This document shows positions 1-9,418 of a DNA stretch of 64,000 nucleotides, in pieces. Numbering within the stretch: position 1 is the stretch's first letter; each line of letters begins with the position of its first letter. A model generated the notes under the pieces. The model saw nothing but the letters and a program-made list of their open reading frames with translations, had not been told where the DNA came from and ran no database searches. The DNA comes from CAZJAH01 sp964544155 (GTDB lineage Bacteria > Bacteroidota > Ignavibacteria > Kapaibacteriales > UBA2268): assembly GCA_964544155.1 (NCBI GenBank), contig CAZJAH010000002.1, positions 62,001 to 126,000 on the forward strand. The letters are read 5' to 3'. A program made the position numbers and the translations under genes.

Positions 1-99
1 TGTTTTCTCTAAGTAAGAAATCAGCCGCCCGGCATCTGAAAAAGTAAAATCCCTATTAAACTGAAACCTGTATGTCGATACAGGATTATATGCTTGCAT
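1..99 (-). CDS. treY: Maltooligosyl trehalose synthase, N-terminal part (cut by window edge)
   Basis: Only the first 33 codons are inside the window. They begin at an ATG (97-99) preceded by an AAGGA-type ribosome binding site at about 103-108, and the gene runs off the left edge. The peptide starts MQAYNPVSTYRFQFNRDF, which matches the conserved TreY N-terminus (P-x-x-T-Y-R-x-Q-F with F-T-F-x-D-A following). TreY is a GH13 enzyme that isomerises the reducing-end glucose of maltodextrins to a terminal trehalose unit, the substrate of TreZ. It follows glgB by 24 bases and belongs to the same minus-strand run as treZ. Too short for full certainty, but both motif and context agree. Confidence 0.85.
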   Translation of the reverse strand, partial: MQAYNPVSTYRFQFNRDFTFSDAGRLISYLEKT

Positions 100-123
100 T
101 AATTCCTTTTTGCTTAATAAAAA

Positions 124-2055
124 TCAATCTTTAGTGAACATTACTATACCCAGGGGCGGTACCGTAATAAGTATTGACTGCTCCTCTCCGTGGTATGGCA
201 CCGGATGAGACTCTATTCCGCCGAAATTACCCTGGCCGCTGCCGCCGTAGTATTCGGCATCGCTGTTTAATATTTCCTTGTATTTTCCTTCTTCCGGTAC
301 GCCTATCCTGTAATTGTGCCTCGGTATGGGTGTGCAGTTCATAATAACGAAAACAGACTGTTTTTTTTCTTTGCCATATCTTATGTATGACAGTATGGAA
401 TTATGGGAATCATTGGCATCTATCCATTTAAAGCCTTCCTCGGAAAAATCATTTTCGTAGAATGCCGGATTTGTTTTATAAACTCTGTTCAGGTCTTTTA
501 TCCAATTGTTCAGGCCTACATGATGAGGCGAATCAAGCAGATGCCAATCGAGGCTTTCATCGTGGTTCCATTCCCGCCACTGGCCTAATTCCATACCCAT
601 AAAATGCAGCTTTTTGCCAGGATGCGAATACATATATCCAAAGAGCAGCCTCTGGTTGGCAAATTTCTGCCAGTTATCACCCGGCATTTTGTTAATCAGT
701 GAGCCTTTGCCGTGTACTACTTCATCATGCGACAAAGAGAGCATAAAGTTTTCGCTAAAAGCATACCAGATGCTGAATGTTATTTCATTATGGTGATAAC
801 TTCTGTGGATCGGGTCATGCGAGAAATAATCAAGTGTATCGTGCATCCAGCCCATGTTCCATTTCATACCAAAGCCAAGACCGCCTGTGTATATCGGGCG
901 GGTAACCATAGGCCAGGCAGTGGATTCTTCAGCAATCATTTGTATATCGGGGAATTCCCTGTAAACGGATTCATTCAGGTCGCGCAGGAAACCGATGGCA
1001 TCCAGGTTTTCTCTGCCACCGTACTCGTTTGGTATCCATTCGCCTTCTTTCCTTGAATAATCAAGGTATAGCATTGATGCCACGGCATCCACTCTTAGGC
1101 CGTCGATATGGTATTTTTCCAGCCAGTAATGGGCACTGCTTATAAGGAAATTCCTAATCTCATTCCTGCCATAGTTAAAAATATAGCTGTTCCAGTCAGG
1201 GTGGTAGCCTTTTCTGGAGTCCTGGTGCTCATATAGATAGGTACCGTCAAAATAATGCAGGCCGTAGCTGTCGCCCGGGAAATGCGAAGGCACCCAGTCC
1301 ATTATTACGCCGATATCATTCCGGTGCAGGGTATCTATCAGATACATGAATTCCTCCGGTGAGCCGAACCTGCTGGTGGGCGCGAAATAGCCGAGAACCT
1401 GGTATCCCCAGGAACCTGAGAACGGATAATCCGTCACCGGCAGAAATTCCACATGTGTATAGCCCATTTCTTTCACATAATCCACAAGTTGTATTGCAAG
1501 CTCCTTGTAGTAAAGGGAACGGTTATCCTCTTCGGGTATCCGCCTCCACGATTCGAGGTGTACCTCGTAAACCGACATCGGCCCATCAAGTGAATTTAAA
1601 TCTTTTCTTTTGTCCAACCAGCCACGGTCGTTCCATTCATACTGAACGTCCCATACTATAGAAGCCGTATCAGGAGGCTTCTGGTTGAATTTGGAGTAGG
1701 GATCGGCTTTCTCTACAGAATAATCCTGATTATTCGATATTATGAAGTACTTATAAATATTCCCTTTTTTTACTCCTGGAATAAATCCCTGCCAGATACC
1801 CGATTCGTCCGACCGCGCACTGAGATAATGTTTATCCTTGGCCCAGCCGTTAAAATCTCCCATTACGGCTACTGACCTGGCGTTGGGGGCCCATACGGCA
1901 AAGAATGTTCCTTCCCTCCCCTTATGCTCCATAAGATGTGAACCGAGCTTATCATGCATGGAAAAATGCTTGCCTTCCCTGAACAGATATATATCGAAAT
2001 CCGATATATGTTCAAGGCCTTCGTAGATTACATCGCCAATTTGATTGCTATCCAT
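124..2055 (-). CDS. glgB: 1,4-alpha-glucan branching enzyme
   Basis: Cytoplasmic enzyme that introduces alpha-1,6 branches into alpha-1,4-glucan, the last step of both the classical and the GlgE glycogen routes. The 643-residue product has an N-terminal CBM48-like domain (about 30-130) and a GH13 barrel. The catalytic residues are visible: nucleophile D323 in GLRVDAVAS, acid/base E376 in IAEES, and H443-D444 in the SHDEVVHGK loop. The family-specific segment MKWNMGWMHDTL is at about 397-408. The length suits the shorter GlgB class lacking the extra N1 module of E. coli GlgB. It lies 27 bases downstream of the treS-maltokinase fusion, so co-transcription is likely. No strong ribosome binding site is visible. 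Confidence 0.97.
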   Translation of the reverse strand: MDSNQIGDVIYEGLEHISDFDIYLFREGKHFSMHDKLGSHLMEHKGREGTFFAVWAPNARSVAVMGDFNGWAKDKHYLSARSDESGIWQGFIPGVKKGNIYKYFIISNNQDYSVEKADPYSKFNQKPPDTASIVWDVQYEWNDRGWLDKRKDLNSLDGPMSVYEVHLESWRRIPEEDNRSLYYKELAIQLVDYVKEMGYTHVEFLPVTDYPFSGSWGYQVLGYFAPTSRFGSPEEFMYLIDTLHRNDIGVIMDWVPSHFPGDSYGLHYFDGTYLYEHQDSRKGYHPDWNSYIFNYGRNEIRNFLISSAHYWLEKYHIDGLRVDAVASMLYLDYSRKEGEWIPNEYGGRENLDAIGFLRDLNESVYREFPDIQMIAEESTAWPMVTRPIYTGGLGFGMKWNMGWMHDTLDYFSHDPIHRSYHHNEITFSIWYAFSENFMLSLSHDEVVHGKGSLINKMPGDNWQKFANQRLLFGYMYSHPGKKLHFMGMELGQWREWNHDESLDWHLLDSPHHVGLNNWIKDLNRVYKTNPAFYENDFSEEGFKWIDANDSHNSILSYIRYGKEKKQSVFVIMNCTPIPRHNYRIGVPEEGKYKEILNSDAEYYGGSGQGNFGGIESHPVPYHGEEQSILITVPPLGIVMFTKD

Positions 2056-2082
2056 AAAATTTATCTGTTTATTATTTCAACA

Positions 2083-5000
2083 TTAATTTTCTAAAAAATC
2101 ATTAATTATCGATTTAAGCCCCTGCAGCGGTATGACGAGCCAATCGGGCCTGTTGTTCATTTCATAATCCGCTTCGTAGATAGCCTTCTCGATTGTAAAT
2201 ACCGAAATAAGAGTTTCGATATCCGCCGGGTCTTCAGGTACAAATACCGCGCCGCCGGCAGTTTCCAGGTATGACTTAATATAAACTCTGCTTACAGCAT
2301 CATACCAGTACTCCAGCCATGGCAGAATCATCTCGTACGTGTCACCGGTAATGGCGTCATTCTTGAACATACCCATATATATAGCATAATGGAATGAACG
2401 CAGCATACCGGCTATATCTTTAAAGGGGCAGTATTTTAGCTTCCGCGCGGTGAGTGACCTTGCGGGTTCGCCCTCGAAATCTATTATTATAAAGTCCTTA
2501 CCCGTAAATAATACCTGCCCGAGATGGTAATCACCGTGGACTCGGGTTTTGGCAGAATCCAGCTTCTTCTTCTCCAGTGAATTCTTAATAGACTCAAGAA
2601 GCACTGTTTCATTATCAAGAATAAACTGTGCCAGCTCTTTTTGCTCATCAGGCATCTTTTTAATCAGAGGTTTCATAGATGACATTGTCCTCTTAACTAA
2701 AGTCCTGAATGACTGATACATTGATTTTTGATACAGAAGTGAGAAAGGCTCCGGCGCAAATGCCTTTTCCTTTTTCACATTAGCGAGAGCCAGGTGCATT
2801 TCGGCTGTCCTCTTGCCGAGCAGCTCTACCATTTCGATAAAGAACCTTCCTATATAATCATTCATTTGTTCTTCGTCAGGCACAGGCAGCTTTACAGCTT
2901 TGCTGTTACCGGCTTCAAAGAGCTCTTCCTTTCCGCTGATAAGCCTGTCGAAGTACCTGTCAATAAATGACTGGGTAAGCTCCCAGGCATTTCCTTCATT
3001 TTGTATAAATTCAACAAGTATTCCGAGTGAGATATCCTCACTGCGGTCATTGCGGTATTCAAGGGCACCTGCGTAAGCAGGATAATGCCTGAATTCATGC
3101 CTGTCAGCAAGCGCTTTCAGTAATTCCAGCTCGGGATTGCTGCCTTCTTCCGGACTGCGGTAAATCTTAAAGAAGAACCTGTTATCATAAAGGATAGAGG
3201 TATTAGACTGCTCTGCTGCAACTACTTTCGATGGCAGAGGGAGTTCGCTTTTCTTAACCGACGATGTAAGTTTCCTGCCCGGAATTCCCGTAATCTCGCA
3301 GCTCTTGCCTTTGAGCTTCCCGCGTCGGGCTATGAGGTTTATCATCGCATCGCGGAATTCAGGGTCATAAGTGCCGTCGTAAAGCAGGCCTTCCTGTTTG
3401 TCGATCTCTATATCAGTGATCACAGCTTCAGGGAAACGGTTTCTGACCTCGCCGACTTCCTCGCCTGTGCCGATTGCCACCGGAACGATATAGTTTTCGC
3501 TCTTACCTTCAATATAATCAATTTCAACAAAGAGAATCTTCGTATGGTATTTTTCTTTCTTGATTGAAATAGTATCGGCAATACTTATGCCGCGTATTTT
3601 CCTGGCTTTTCCGCGGAACCAGCGGCTTTTATTAATATATTTGAGAAGAAGTTTATTTAAAGAATTAACAACTTTTTTGGTCATTCTGTTCCAATCTGAA
3701 TTATTCAGGGCGAGATCGTATTCAATTTCCATGGCGCCGGGGATCTCGTCTTTCTCGGGTTTGCGAAGCTCGAACCAAAAGTAGTTCTTAAATGATAGCG
3801 GAAATGTGTAAAGATCCTCGTCAATCTGCGGAAACTCATTACGGCTGAAAACTTCTACAGGTATATATCCCGCATAATCGGTCAAATCGAGCCTGGCAAG
3901 CTGCGAATACCTGGAAAGATTTACAAGTACCATAATCTTTTCATCTTCATATTCGCGGATAAATGCAAGCACTTTGGGATTATCCGCGTTAATGAACTTA
4001 ATGCTGCCCCTTCCGAATGCCTTATACTGCTTGCGTTTGGAGATAATTCTTCTCATCCACCACAGCAGTGATGAAGGATTTTTTTCATTATTTTCAACAT
4101 TAATTGTCTCAAAATGATAATCGTGGCTGTAGATAACAGGTAAATAGAGCATTTGCGGTTCAGCTTTAGAAAAGCCCGCGTTCCTGTCTGATGACCACTG
4201 CATCGGCGTGCGCACGCCGTCACGGTCTCCAAGGTAATAATTATCACCCATGCCAATTTCATCGCCGTAATAAACTATGGGAGTTCCAGGCAATGAAAAC
4301 AGCAGTATGTTCATCAGCTCGATATTCTTTCTGTCGTTATTGAGCAGTGGAGCTAGCCTGCGCCTTATACCCAGGTTTACTCTTTGCTTTGTATTCTGGG
4401 CAAAAGATTTATACATGTAGTCCCTTTCTTCGTCGGATACCATTTCGAGTGTAAGCTCATCATGGTTCCTCAGGAAAATAGACCACTGACAGTTATCCGG
4501 AATTTCCGGTGTCTGCTCCAGAATATCTATAATCGGGAAGCGGTCTTCCATACGCATAGCCATATAAAGCCTTGGCATTAGCGGAAAATGGAAAGCCATC
4601 TGACATTCGTCTCCGTCACCAAAATACTCCGATGCATCCTCCGGCCACTGATTAGCTTCCGCCAGAAGCATTTTATTCTCAAAATTATCATCAATATACT
4701 TTCTGAGCTTTTTAAGGTATTCATGAGTTTCAGGCAGATTCTCGCAGTTAGTGCCCTCGCGTTCAAAGAGATAGGGCACGGCGTCCAGCCTGAGGCCATC
4801 CACACCAAGGCCGAACCAAAAATCGAGTATTTTGAAAACAGCCCTGTGTACCGCGGGATTATCGAAGTTCAGATCCGGCTGATGCGAATAGAACCTGTGC
4901 CAGTAATAAGCTCCCGCCTTGTGGTCCCATGTCCAGTTGGATACCTCGAAATCCTGGAAGATTATCCTGGCGTCATTATATTTATCGGGATTATTATTCC

Positions 5001-5397
5001 AAACATAGAAATCCCTGTATTTGCTGCCTGGTTTCGAGTTGCGCGCCCGCTGGAACCATTTATGGTCGCTTGAAGTATGATTAAGTACAAGCTCGGTAAT
5101 GACTTTAAGATCCCTTTTATGTGCTTCCCTGATGAACTTCTTAAAATCGCCCATGTTGCCGTAATCTTCGTGTATAGCGGTAAAATCGGCTATGTCATAA
5201 CCGCCGTCTTTAAGCGGTGATTTATAGAATGGCAAAAGCCACACGGCGTTCACGCCGAGGCTTTTAAGATAATCAAGCTTAGTGATAAGCCCTTTGAAAT
5301 CGCCTATGCCGTCGTCGTTACTATCCTGGAAAGCCCTTACATGGGCCTGATATATGATAGCGTCCTTATACCACTGGTTTTGTTCTTTATTTTTCAT
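2083..5397 (-). CDS. treS: Trehalose synthase fused to maltokinase
   Basis: Bifunctional 1104-residue protein. Residues 1 to about 545 are a GH13 trehalose synthase that interconverts maltose and trehalose: D205 is the nucleophile (GLRLDAVP), E247 the acid/base (LLAEANQ) and D313 the transition-state stabiliser (NHDE). From about 570 to the end it is a maltokinase (Mak/Pep2) module, which phosphorylates maltose to maltose-1-phosphate. It shows the kinase-like catalytic motifs VHGDYHLGQVL and IIDFEGEPA. The two activities together turn trehalose into the GlgE donor. glgE lies 39 bases upstream and glgB 27 bases downstream, so the whole TreS-Mak-GlgE-GlgB route is contiguous. TreS-Mak fusions are known in several phyla, so the architecture is ordinary. 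Confidence 0.95.
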   Translation of the reverse strand: MKNKEQNQWYKDAIIYQAHVRAFQDSNDDGIGDFKGLITKLDYLKSLGVNAVWLLPFYKSPLKDGGYDIADFTAIHEDYGNMGDFKKFIREAHKRDLKVITELVLNHTSSDHKWFQRARNSKPGSKYRDFYVWNNNPDKYNDARIIFQDFEVSNWTWDHKAGAYYWHRFYSHQPDLNFDNPAVHRAVFKILDFWFGLGVDGLRLDAVPYLFEREGTNCENLPETHEYLKKLRKYIDDNFENKMLLAEANQWPEDASEYFGDGDECQMAFHFPLMPRLYMAMRMEDRFPIIDILEQTPEIPDNCQWSIFLRNHDELTLEMVSDEERDYMYKSFAQNTKQRVNLGIRRRLAPLLNNDRKNIELMNILLFSLPGTPIVYYGDEIGMGDNYYLGDRDGVRTPMQWSSDRNAGFSKAEPQMLYLPVIYSHDYHFETINVENNEKNPSSLLWWMRRIISKRKQYKAFGRGSIKFINADNPKVLAFIREYEDEKIMVLVNLSRYSQLARLDLTDYAGYIPVEVFSRNEFPQIDEDLYTFPLSFKNYFWFELRKPEKDEIPGAMEIEYDLALNNSDWNRMTKKVVNSLNKLLLKYINKSRWFRGKARKIRGISIADTISIKKEKYHTKILFVEIDYIEGKSENYIVPVAIGTGEEVGEVRNRFPEAVITDIEIDKQEGLLYDGTYDPEFRDAMINLIARRGKLKGKSCEITGIPGRKLTSSVKKSELPLPSKVVAAEQSNTSILYDNRFFFKIYRSPEEGSNPELELLKALADRHEFRHYPAYAGALEYRNDRSEDISLGILVEFIQNEGNAWELTQSFIDRYFDRLISGKEELFEAGNSKAVKLPVPDEEQMNDYIGRFFIEMVELLGKRTAEMHLALANVKKEKAFAPEPFSLLYQKSMYQSFRTLVKRTMSSMKPLIKKMPDEQKELAQFILDNETVLLESIKNSLEKKKLDSAKTRVHGDYHLGQVLFTGKDFIIIDFEGEPARSLTARKLKYCPFKDIAGMLRSFHYAIYMGMFKNDAITGDTYEMILPWLEYWYDAVSRVYIKSYLETAGGAVFVPEDPADIETLISVFTIEKAIYEADYEMNNRPDWLVIPLQGLKSIINDFLEN

Positions 5398-5436
5398 TTA
5401 TTTGCTATATTATTTTTAATTATATAAAGTCTGGGA

Positions 5437-7425
5437 TCACATGAAATAATCAAAATCCTTCTCTGTACGGATTCTTCTTCTGATCTTGAATATATGCGCC
5501 GGTATGACTCCCGGATCGATCTCCACATAATTATGCTCTCCCTGCCACATGTAGTAAGCGCCTGAAAGCAGGTCATGCGCCTGGAAGCTGCCTGCATCAA
5601 GCCCCATATCATTGAGAGGCAGTTGTATCCAGCCCGAATGTTTGTGATATGGATCGAGATTAACCACTGTAAGTATAGTGTTGCTGCCGTCAGGGCTTTG
5701 TTTGCTGTAGGCAATTATGCTGTGATTATCCACATGGTGGAATCTAATATTATTTGTCTGGTGCAGCGCGGGATTATCCCTTCTGATCCTGTTAACGCGT
5801 GAGATCATTTTCTTAAGGTTGTTATCCCTGTCCCGGTCCCATTTTTTTACTTCATATTTTTCTGAATCCAGGTATTCTTCTTTACCGGGCTCTCTCGGCG
5901 CAGCCTCCATAAGCTCGTATGCAGGGCCATAAATCCCGTAGTTTGAACTTAGTGTAGCTGCGAGGATAAACCGCATCAGGAATCCGGGCCTGCCGCTGTG
6001 CTGCAGGAATTCGGGCAATATATCAGGAGTGTTTGGCCAGAAATTAGGCCTGAAGAATTCCTTTACTTCAGTGGCTACAAGTTCAGTCATGTAATTTTCA
6101 AGCTCCCACTTTGTATTTCTCCATGTAAAGTAGGTATATGACTGGGTAAATCCTTCTTTGGCCAGCCTGTACATAACTTTTGGCCTTGTAAAAGCCTCAG
6201 AAAGGAAAATCACTTCAGGATGATCCTTTTTAATTTCATTAATTACCCACCCCCAGAATTTGAGCGATTTAGTGTGGGGATTATCCACTCTGAATACTTT
6301 GACTCCTTTGTTTATCCAGAATGTGAAAATGCTTTTAAGCTCATCCCACAGGCTGCCCCAGGCTTCTGTCTCGAAATCAAATGGGTAAATATCCTCATAC
6401 TTTTTCGGCGGATTTTCGGCGTACTGTATTGAGCCGTCGGGCCTGTGGCGGAACCATTCGGGATGCTCCATGACGTATGGGTGATCCGGCGAGCACTGGA
6501 AGGCTATATCGAGGGCTATATCTATACCTTTGACTTTCGCGGCCTGAACAAGGCTTATGAAATCATCCATGGTGCCCAGATCGGGATGGATGGCTTTGTG
6601 GCCGCCTTCTTTGCCGCCAATGGCCCATGGTGAGCCGGGTTCGCCTTCTTCGGCGCTTGTGGAATTATTCTTGCCTTTGCGCTTACTTTCGCCAATGGGA
6701 TGTATTGGAGGCAGATATAGCACATCAAAACCCAGGGCAGATATATAATCAAGGTGGCCTTCCACATCGCTGAATGTTCCATGAGGCTTGCCGTTTACTC
6801 CAACTGAGCGGGGGAACAGCTCATACCACGCGCTGAAACGCGCTTTTATGGGTTCGGATAAAACGATGAGCTCTTTTTCATGTTTTACGGCGTTTTTCCG
6901 AACCGGATACATGGCCATTACGGCAAAAAGCTCTCCGTTCATTAACACCGAGGCCCGCTCTTCAGGCGCTGTATCTTCATTCCTTAAGTAATCAGCAGTG
7001 TTTTCGAGGAATGTTCTGCCGGCGCCGTCCATTTCCGAATAAGTTTTAAGAGTTTCATCTATTAAATCTGCTCCGGTGATAAGATCGGGAGCATATTCTA
7101 CTTCAGCGTCTATCTTTTTCAGAATGTCACGATGCCAGGTTTTAAAATGATCCGGCCAGGCCTGTACCGTATAGCTGTATATTCCTGTTTTTTGAACAAC
7201 AAATCCGGCCTGCCATTTGTCATTGACATGAAGATTCATCGATATATTTTTAAATTCATTATCATTATACCTGTAAAGAAGCTCCGCGCTGAGTACATCG
7301 TGGCCGTCACAAATTATATCAGCGGTTACTTCAACAGATTCACCTAAAACCCGTTTTATTGGAAATTCACCGCAATTTACCTGAGGCTTCAAATTTTCTA
7401 TTATTACTCTTTTATTATTTCTCAT
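5437..7425 (-). CDS. glgE: Alpha-1,4-glucan:maltose-1-phosphate maltosyltransferase
   Basis: GH13 enzyme that moves the maltosyl unit of maltose-1-phosphate to the non-reducing end of an alpha-glucan. The upstream in-frame GTG at 7431 is less likely than the ATG at 7425, which has AAGGTGA at a proper distance, giving 662 residues. There is an N-terminal beta-sandwich domain (to about 115), an insertion, and the barrel. VFRVDNPHTK holds the nucleophile (D381 from this start) and FLSEAFTRP holds the acid/base (E410). The following segment SYTYFTWRN is diagnostic for GlgE rather than for amylases. It sits between treZ (40 bases) and treS-mak (39 bases). Confidence 0.95.
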   Translation of the reverse strand: MRNNKRVIIENLKPQVNCGEFPIKRVLGESVEVTADIICDGHDVLSAELLYRYNDNEFKNISMNLHVNDKWQAGFVVQKTGIYSYTVQAWPDHFKTWHRDILKKIDAEVEYAPDLITGADLIDETLKTYSEMDGAGRTFLENTADYLRNEDTAPEERASVLMNGELFAVMAMYPVRKNAVKHEKELIVLSEPIKARFSAWYELFPRSVGVNGKPHGTFSDVEGHLDYISALGFDVLYLPPIHPIGESKRKGKNNSTSAEEGEPGSPWAIGGKEGGHKAIHPDLGTMDDFISLVQAAKVKGIDIALDIAFQCSPDHPYVMEHPEWFRHRPDGSIQYAENPPKKYEDIYPFDFETEAWGSLWDELKSIFTFWINKGVKVFRVDNPHTKSLKFWGWVINEIKKDHPEVIFLSEAFTRPKVMYRLAKEGFTQSYTYFTWRNTKWELENYMTELVATEVKEFFRPNFWPNTPDILPEFLQHSGRPGFLMRFILAATLSSNYGIYGPAYELMEAAPREPGKEEYLDSEKYEVKKWDRDRDNNLKKMISRVNRIRRDNPALHQTNNIRFHHVDNHSIIAYSKQSPDGSNTILTVVNLDPYHKHSGWIQLPLNDMGLDAGSFQAHDLLSGAYYMWQGEHNYVEIDPGVIPAHIFKIRRRIRTEKDFDYFM

Positions 7426-7465
7426 TCTCACCTTGTTTAATTATTCAATAATTATTTCCGGTTTA

Positions 7466-9295
7466 TCAAATTACACTACTGCTGTAAATCAGGCATGACC
7501 CTGCTTCAACTAATATTTCATCGTGTTTTCCGAGCGTATGGTTAGTGCCGGCAACAATACCTTTAGGGTTCGGCCCCCTTGAATCAGCTATCTTCATAAG
7601 TTCTTGTGTTTTTTCCCATTTATAACGGGCATCCTTTTCTCCAAAATTCACCATTCCGAGCAGAATATCATTACCGTGCTTTCTTTGTATTATTAGAAGT
7701 TTATCTATGGCTTTGACTTCCATATTTAGTCTGTCCGCCTGTTTCAGCACAGGATGTTCTTTTTTCAGCCTGATAAGCCATTTATACCAGTTCAGTATTT
7801 CTTTTGCGTAGTTATTATTTTCAAAAGCATAGCTCAGCCGGGAATCATTAAAAGTTTCCTCGGAAGCGGGGTCAGGGGCGGGCGGAGGATTTTCTCCCAA
7901 AAAGGATCTAAATTCCCTGTCGCGGCCTTCGCGCACCAGCCTGTTTAGCTCCGGATCATTATGGCTCACGAAATACTGAAACGGATTCTTCTCGCCGTAT
8001 TCTTCGCCCATGAAGAGCATGGGTACATTCGGTGCGAGAAACATCGCCCCCGCTACGGCCTTAAGCATATCAAAGCTTACAAGTGAGGAGAGCCTCTCGC
8101 CGAACCTGCGATTTCCTACCTGGTCATGATTCTGTATGAAAATTATGAACTGCTCAGCCGGGCAGCCTGTAGTGCTATTGCCAAAAGTCTTTTTTCTGAA
8201 TTTTGAATATGTACCGTCATAAACAAAGAAATCTTTGAATGATTTTACTATCATGTCCATACCGCCGAAATCAATATAGTAGCCGTTTCTCTCGCCGGTA
8301 ACTTCCGAATGCACTACATGATGAAAATCGTCCGACCACTGAGCGTCAAGGGCATAGCCTCCTTTTTCGGCAGGATTGATATATCGGACATCGTTAAGGT
8401 TAGATTCTGCTATCAGTTGATATTTACGGCCTGTTTCTTTTTCTAATTCTCTTACTTTTTCCGAAATTTCAGCCATTATGTGTTTGGCGCTGAAATCAAA
8501 GATTGAGTGGATAGCGTCAAGCCTTAGCCCGTCGATATGGAAGTCCCTCAACCACATAAGAGCATTCTGGACGAAATAATTCCTCACTCCGTCGGAATAT
8601 GGCCCGTCAAAGTTTATGGGGCTGCCCCAGGGGGTAGTGTATCTTTCAGAAAAATAAGGAGCGAAATTCCCGACATAATTGCCCTCAGGCCCGAAATGAT
8701 TATAAACGACATCGAGAATAAGCGCAATGCCTTTTGAGTGGCATGTGTCAACAAGTTCCATAAGGCCGCCCGGCCCGCCGTAGCTGTTTTGCACCGCAAA
8801 AGGATAAACGCCGTCATAGCCCCAGTTGCGCTTGCCGGGGAACTGAGCCACCGGCATGAGTTCTATTGTGTTTATTCCAAGCTCAAGAAGATAATCGAGT
8901 TTTTTTTCAATTCCGTTAAAATTGCTGCCGGGCGTAAATGTGCCTGTATGGAGTTCATATATTATCATTCCGTTCAGGCTTATGCCCTGCCATTTGCTGT
9001 CATTCCATTTATGTCTGCTCAAAGGGAATACTTCTGAGTGTTCGTGGACTCCGTCAGGCTGATAAAGAGAGCCGGGATCAGGGAAGCTTTTATTATCATC
9101 TATTCTGTATTTATATCTGAGCCCTTCAGCATTTTCAATATTTAAATGAAAATATTCTTCATTGATCCTTTCCATCGGAAGCACTTCGGAAGTGTTTAAA
9201 TCAATAAAGGCGCTTTTCGCGTTCGGCGCCCACAGATGGAAGTCACAACTGCCGTCAATTTTAATATTTGGAAATGGTTTTATAAAATATCTCAT
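7466..9295 (-). CDS. treZ: Maltooligosyltrehalose trehalohydrolase
   Basis: Releases free trehalose from the maltooligosyltrehalose made by TreY. The 609-residue protein has an N-terminal immunoglobulin-like domain (about 1-95) and then a GH13 barrel with nucleophile D260 (GLRLDAIHS), acid/base E297 (LIAESNLND) and D391 in FIQNHDQVGNR, the form of this motif typical of TreZ. The segment CPAEQFIIFIQNHDQ also matches the family. It is the first gene of the minus-strand run, transcribed from the 123-base gap shared with glgX. Its partner treY is separated from it by glgE, treS-mak and glgB rather than being adjacent. Confidence 0.94.
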   Translation of the reverse strand: MRYFIKPFPNIKIDGSCDFHLWAPNAKSAFIDLNTSEVLPMERINEEYFHLNIENAEGLRYKYRIDDNKSFPDPGSLYQPDGVHEHSEVFPLSRHKWNDSKWQGISLNGMIIYELHTGTFTPGSNFNGIEKKLDYLLELGINTIELMPVAQFPGKRNWGYDGVYPFAVQNSYGGPGGLMELVDTCHSKGIALILDVVYNHFGPEGNYVGNFAPYFSERYTTPWGSPINFDGPYSDGVRNYFVQNALMWLRDFHIDGLRLDAIHSIFDFSAKHIMAEISEKVRELEKETGRKYQLIAESNLNDVRYINPAEKGGYALDAQWSDDFHHVVHSEVTGERNGYYIDFGGMDMIVKSFKDFFVYDGTYSKFRKKTFGNSTTGCPAEQFIIFIQNHDQVGNRRFGERLSSLVSFDMLKAVAGAMFLAPNVPMLFMGEEYGEKNPFQYFVSHNDPELNRLVREGRDREFRSFLGENPPPAPDPASEETFNDSRLSYAFENNNYAKEILNWYKWLIRLKKEHPVLKQADRLNMEVKAIDKLLIIQRKHGNDILLGMVNFGEKDARYKWEKTQELMKIADSRGPNPKGIVAGTNHTLGKHDEILVEAGSCLIYSSSVI

Positions 9296-9418
9296 ATAAT
9301 ATTAAATACTTATAAATAGATACAAAAGAAAAATGAATATTTTTATAACATTACACAGTATATATCGTTTAAGGATTAAAAAAATTTCATGCAAATCGAA
9401 ATTGGAGATTAAATTTTT

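Noticed and set aside
4588..5073. 161-codon open frame opposite treS
   Set aside because: Shadow of the trehalose synthase barrel coding sequence, no ribosome binding site and no recognisable protein features.
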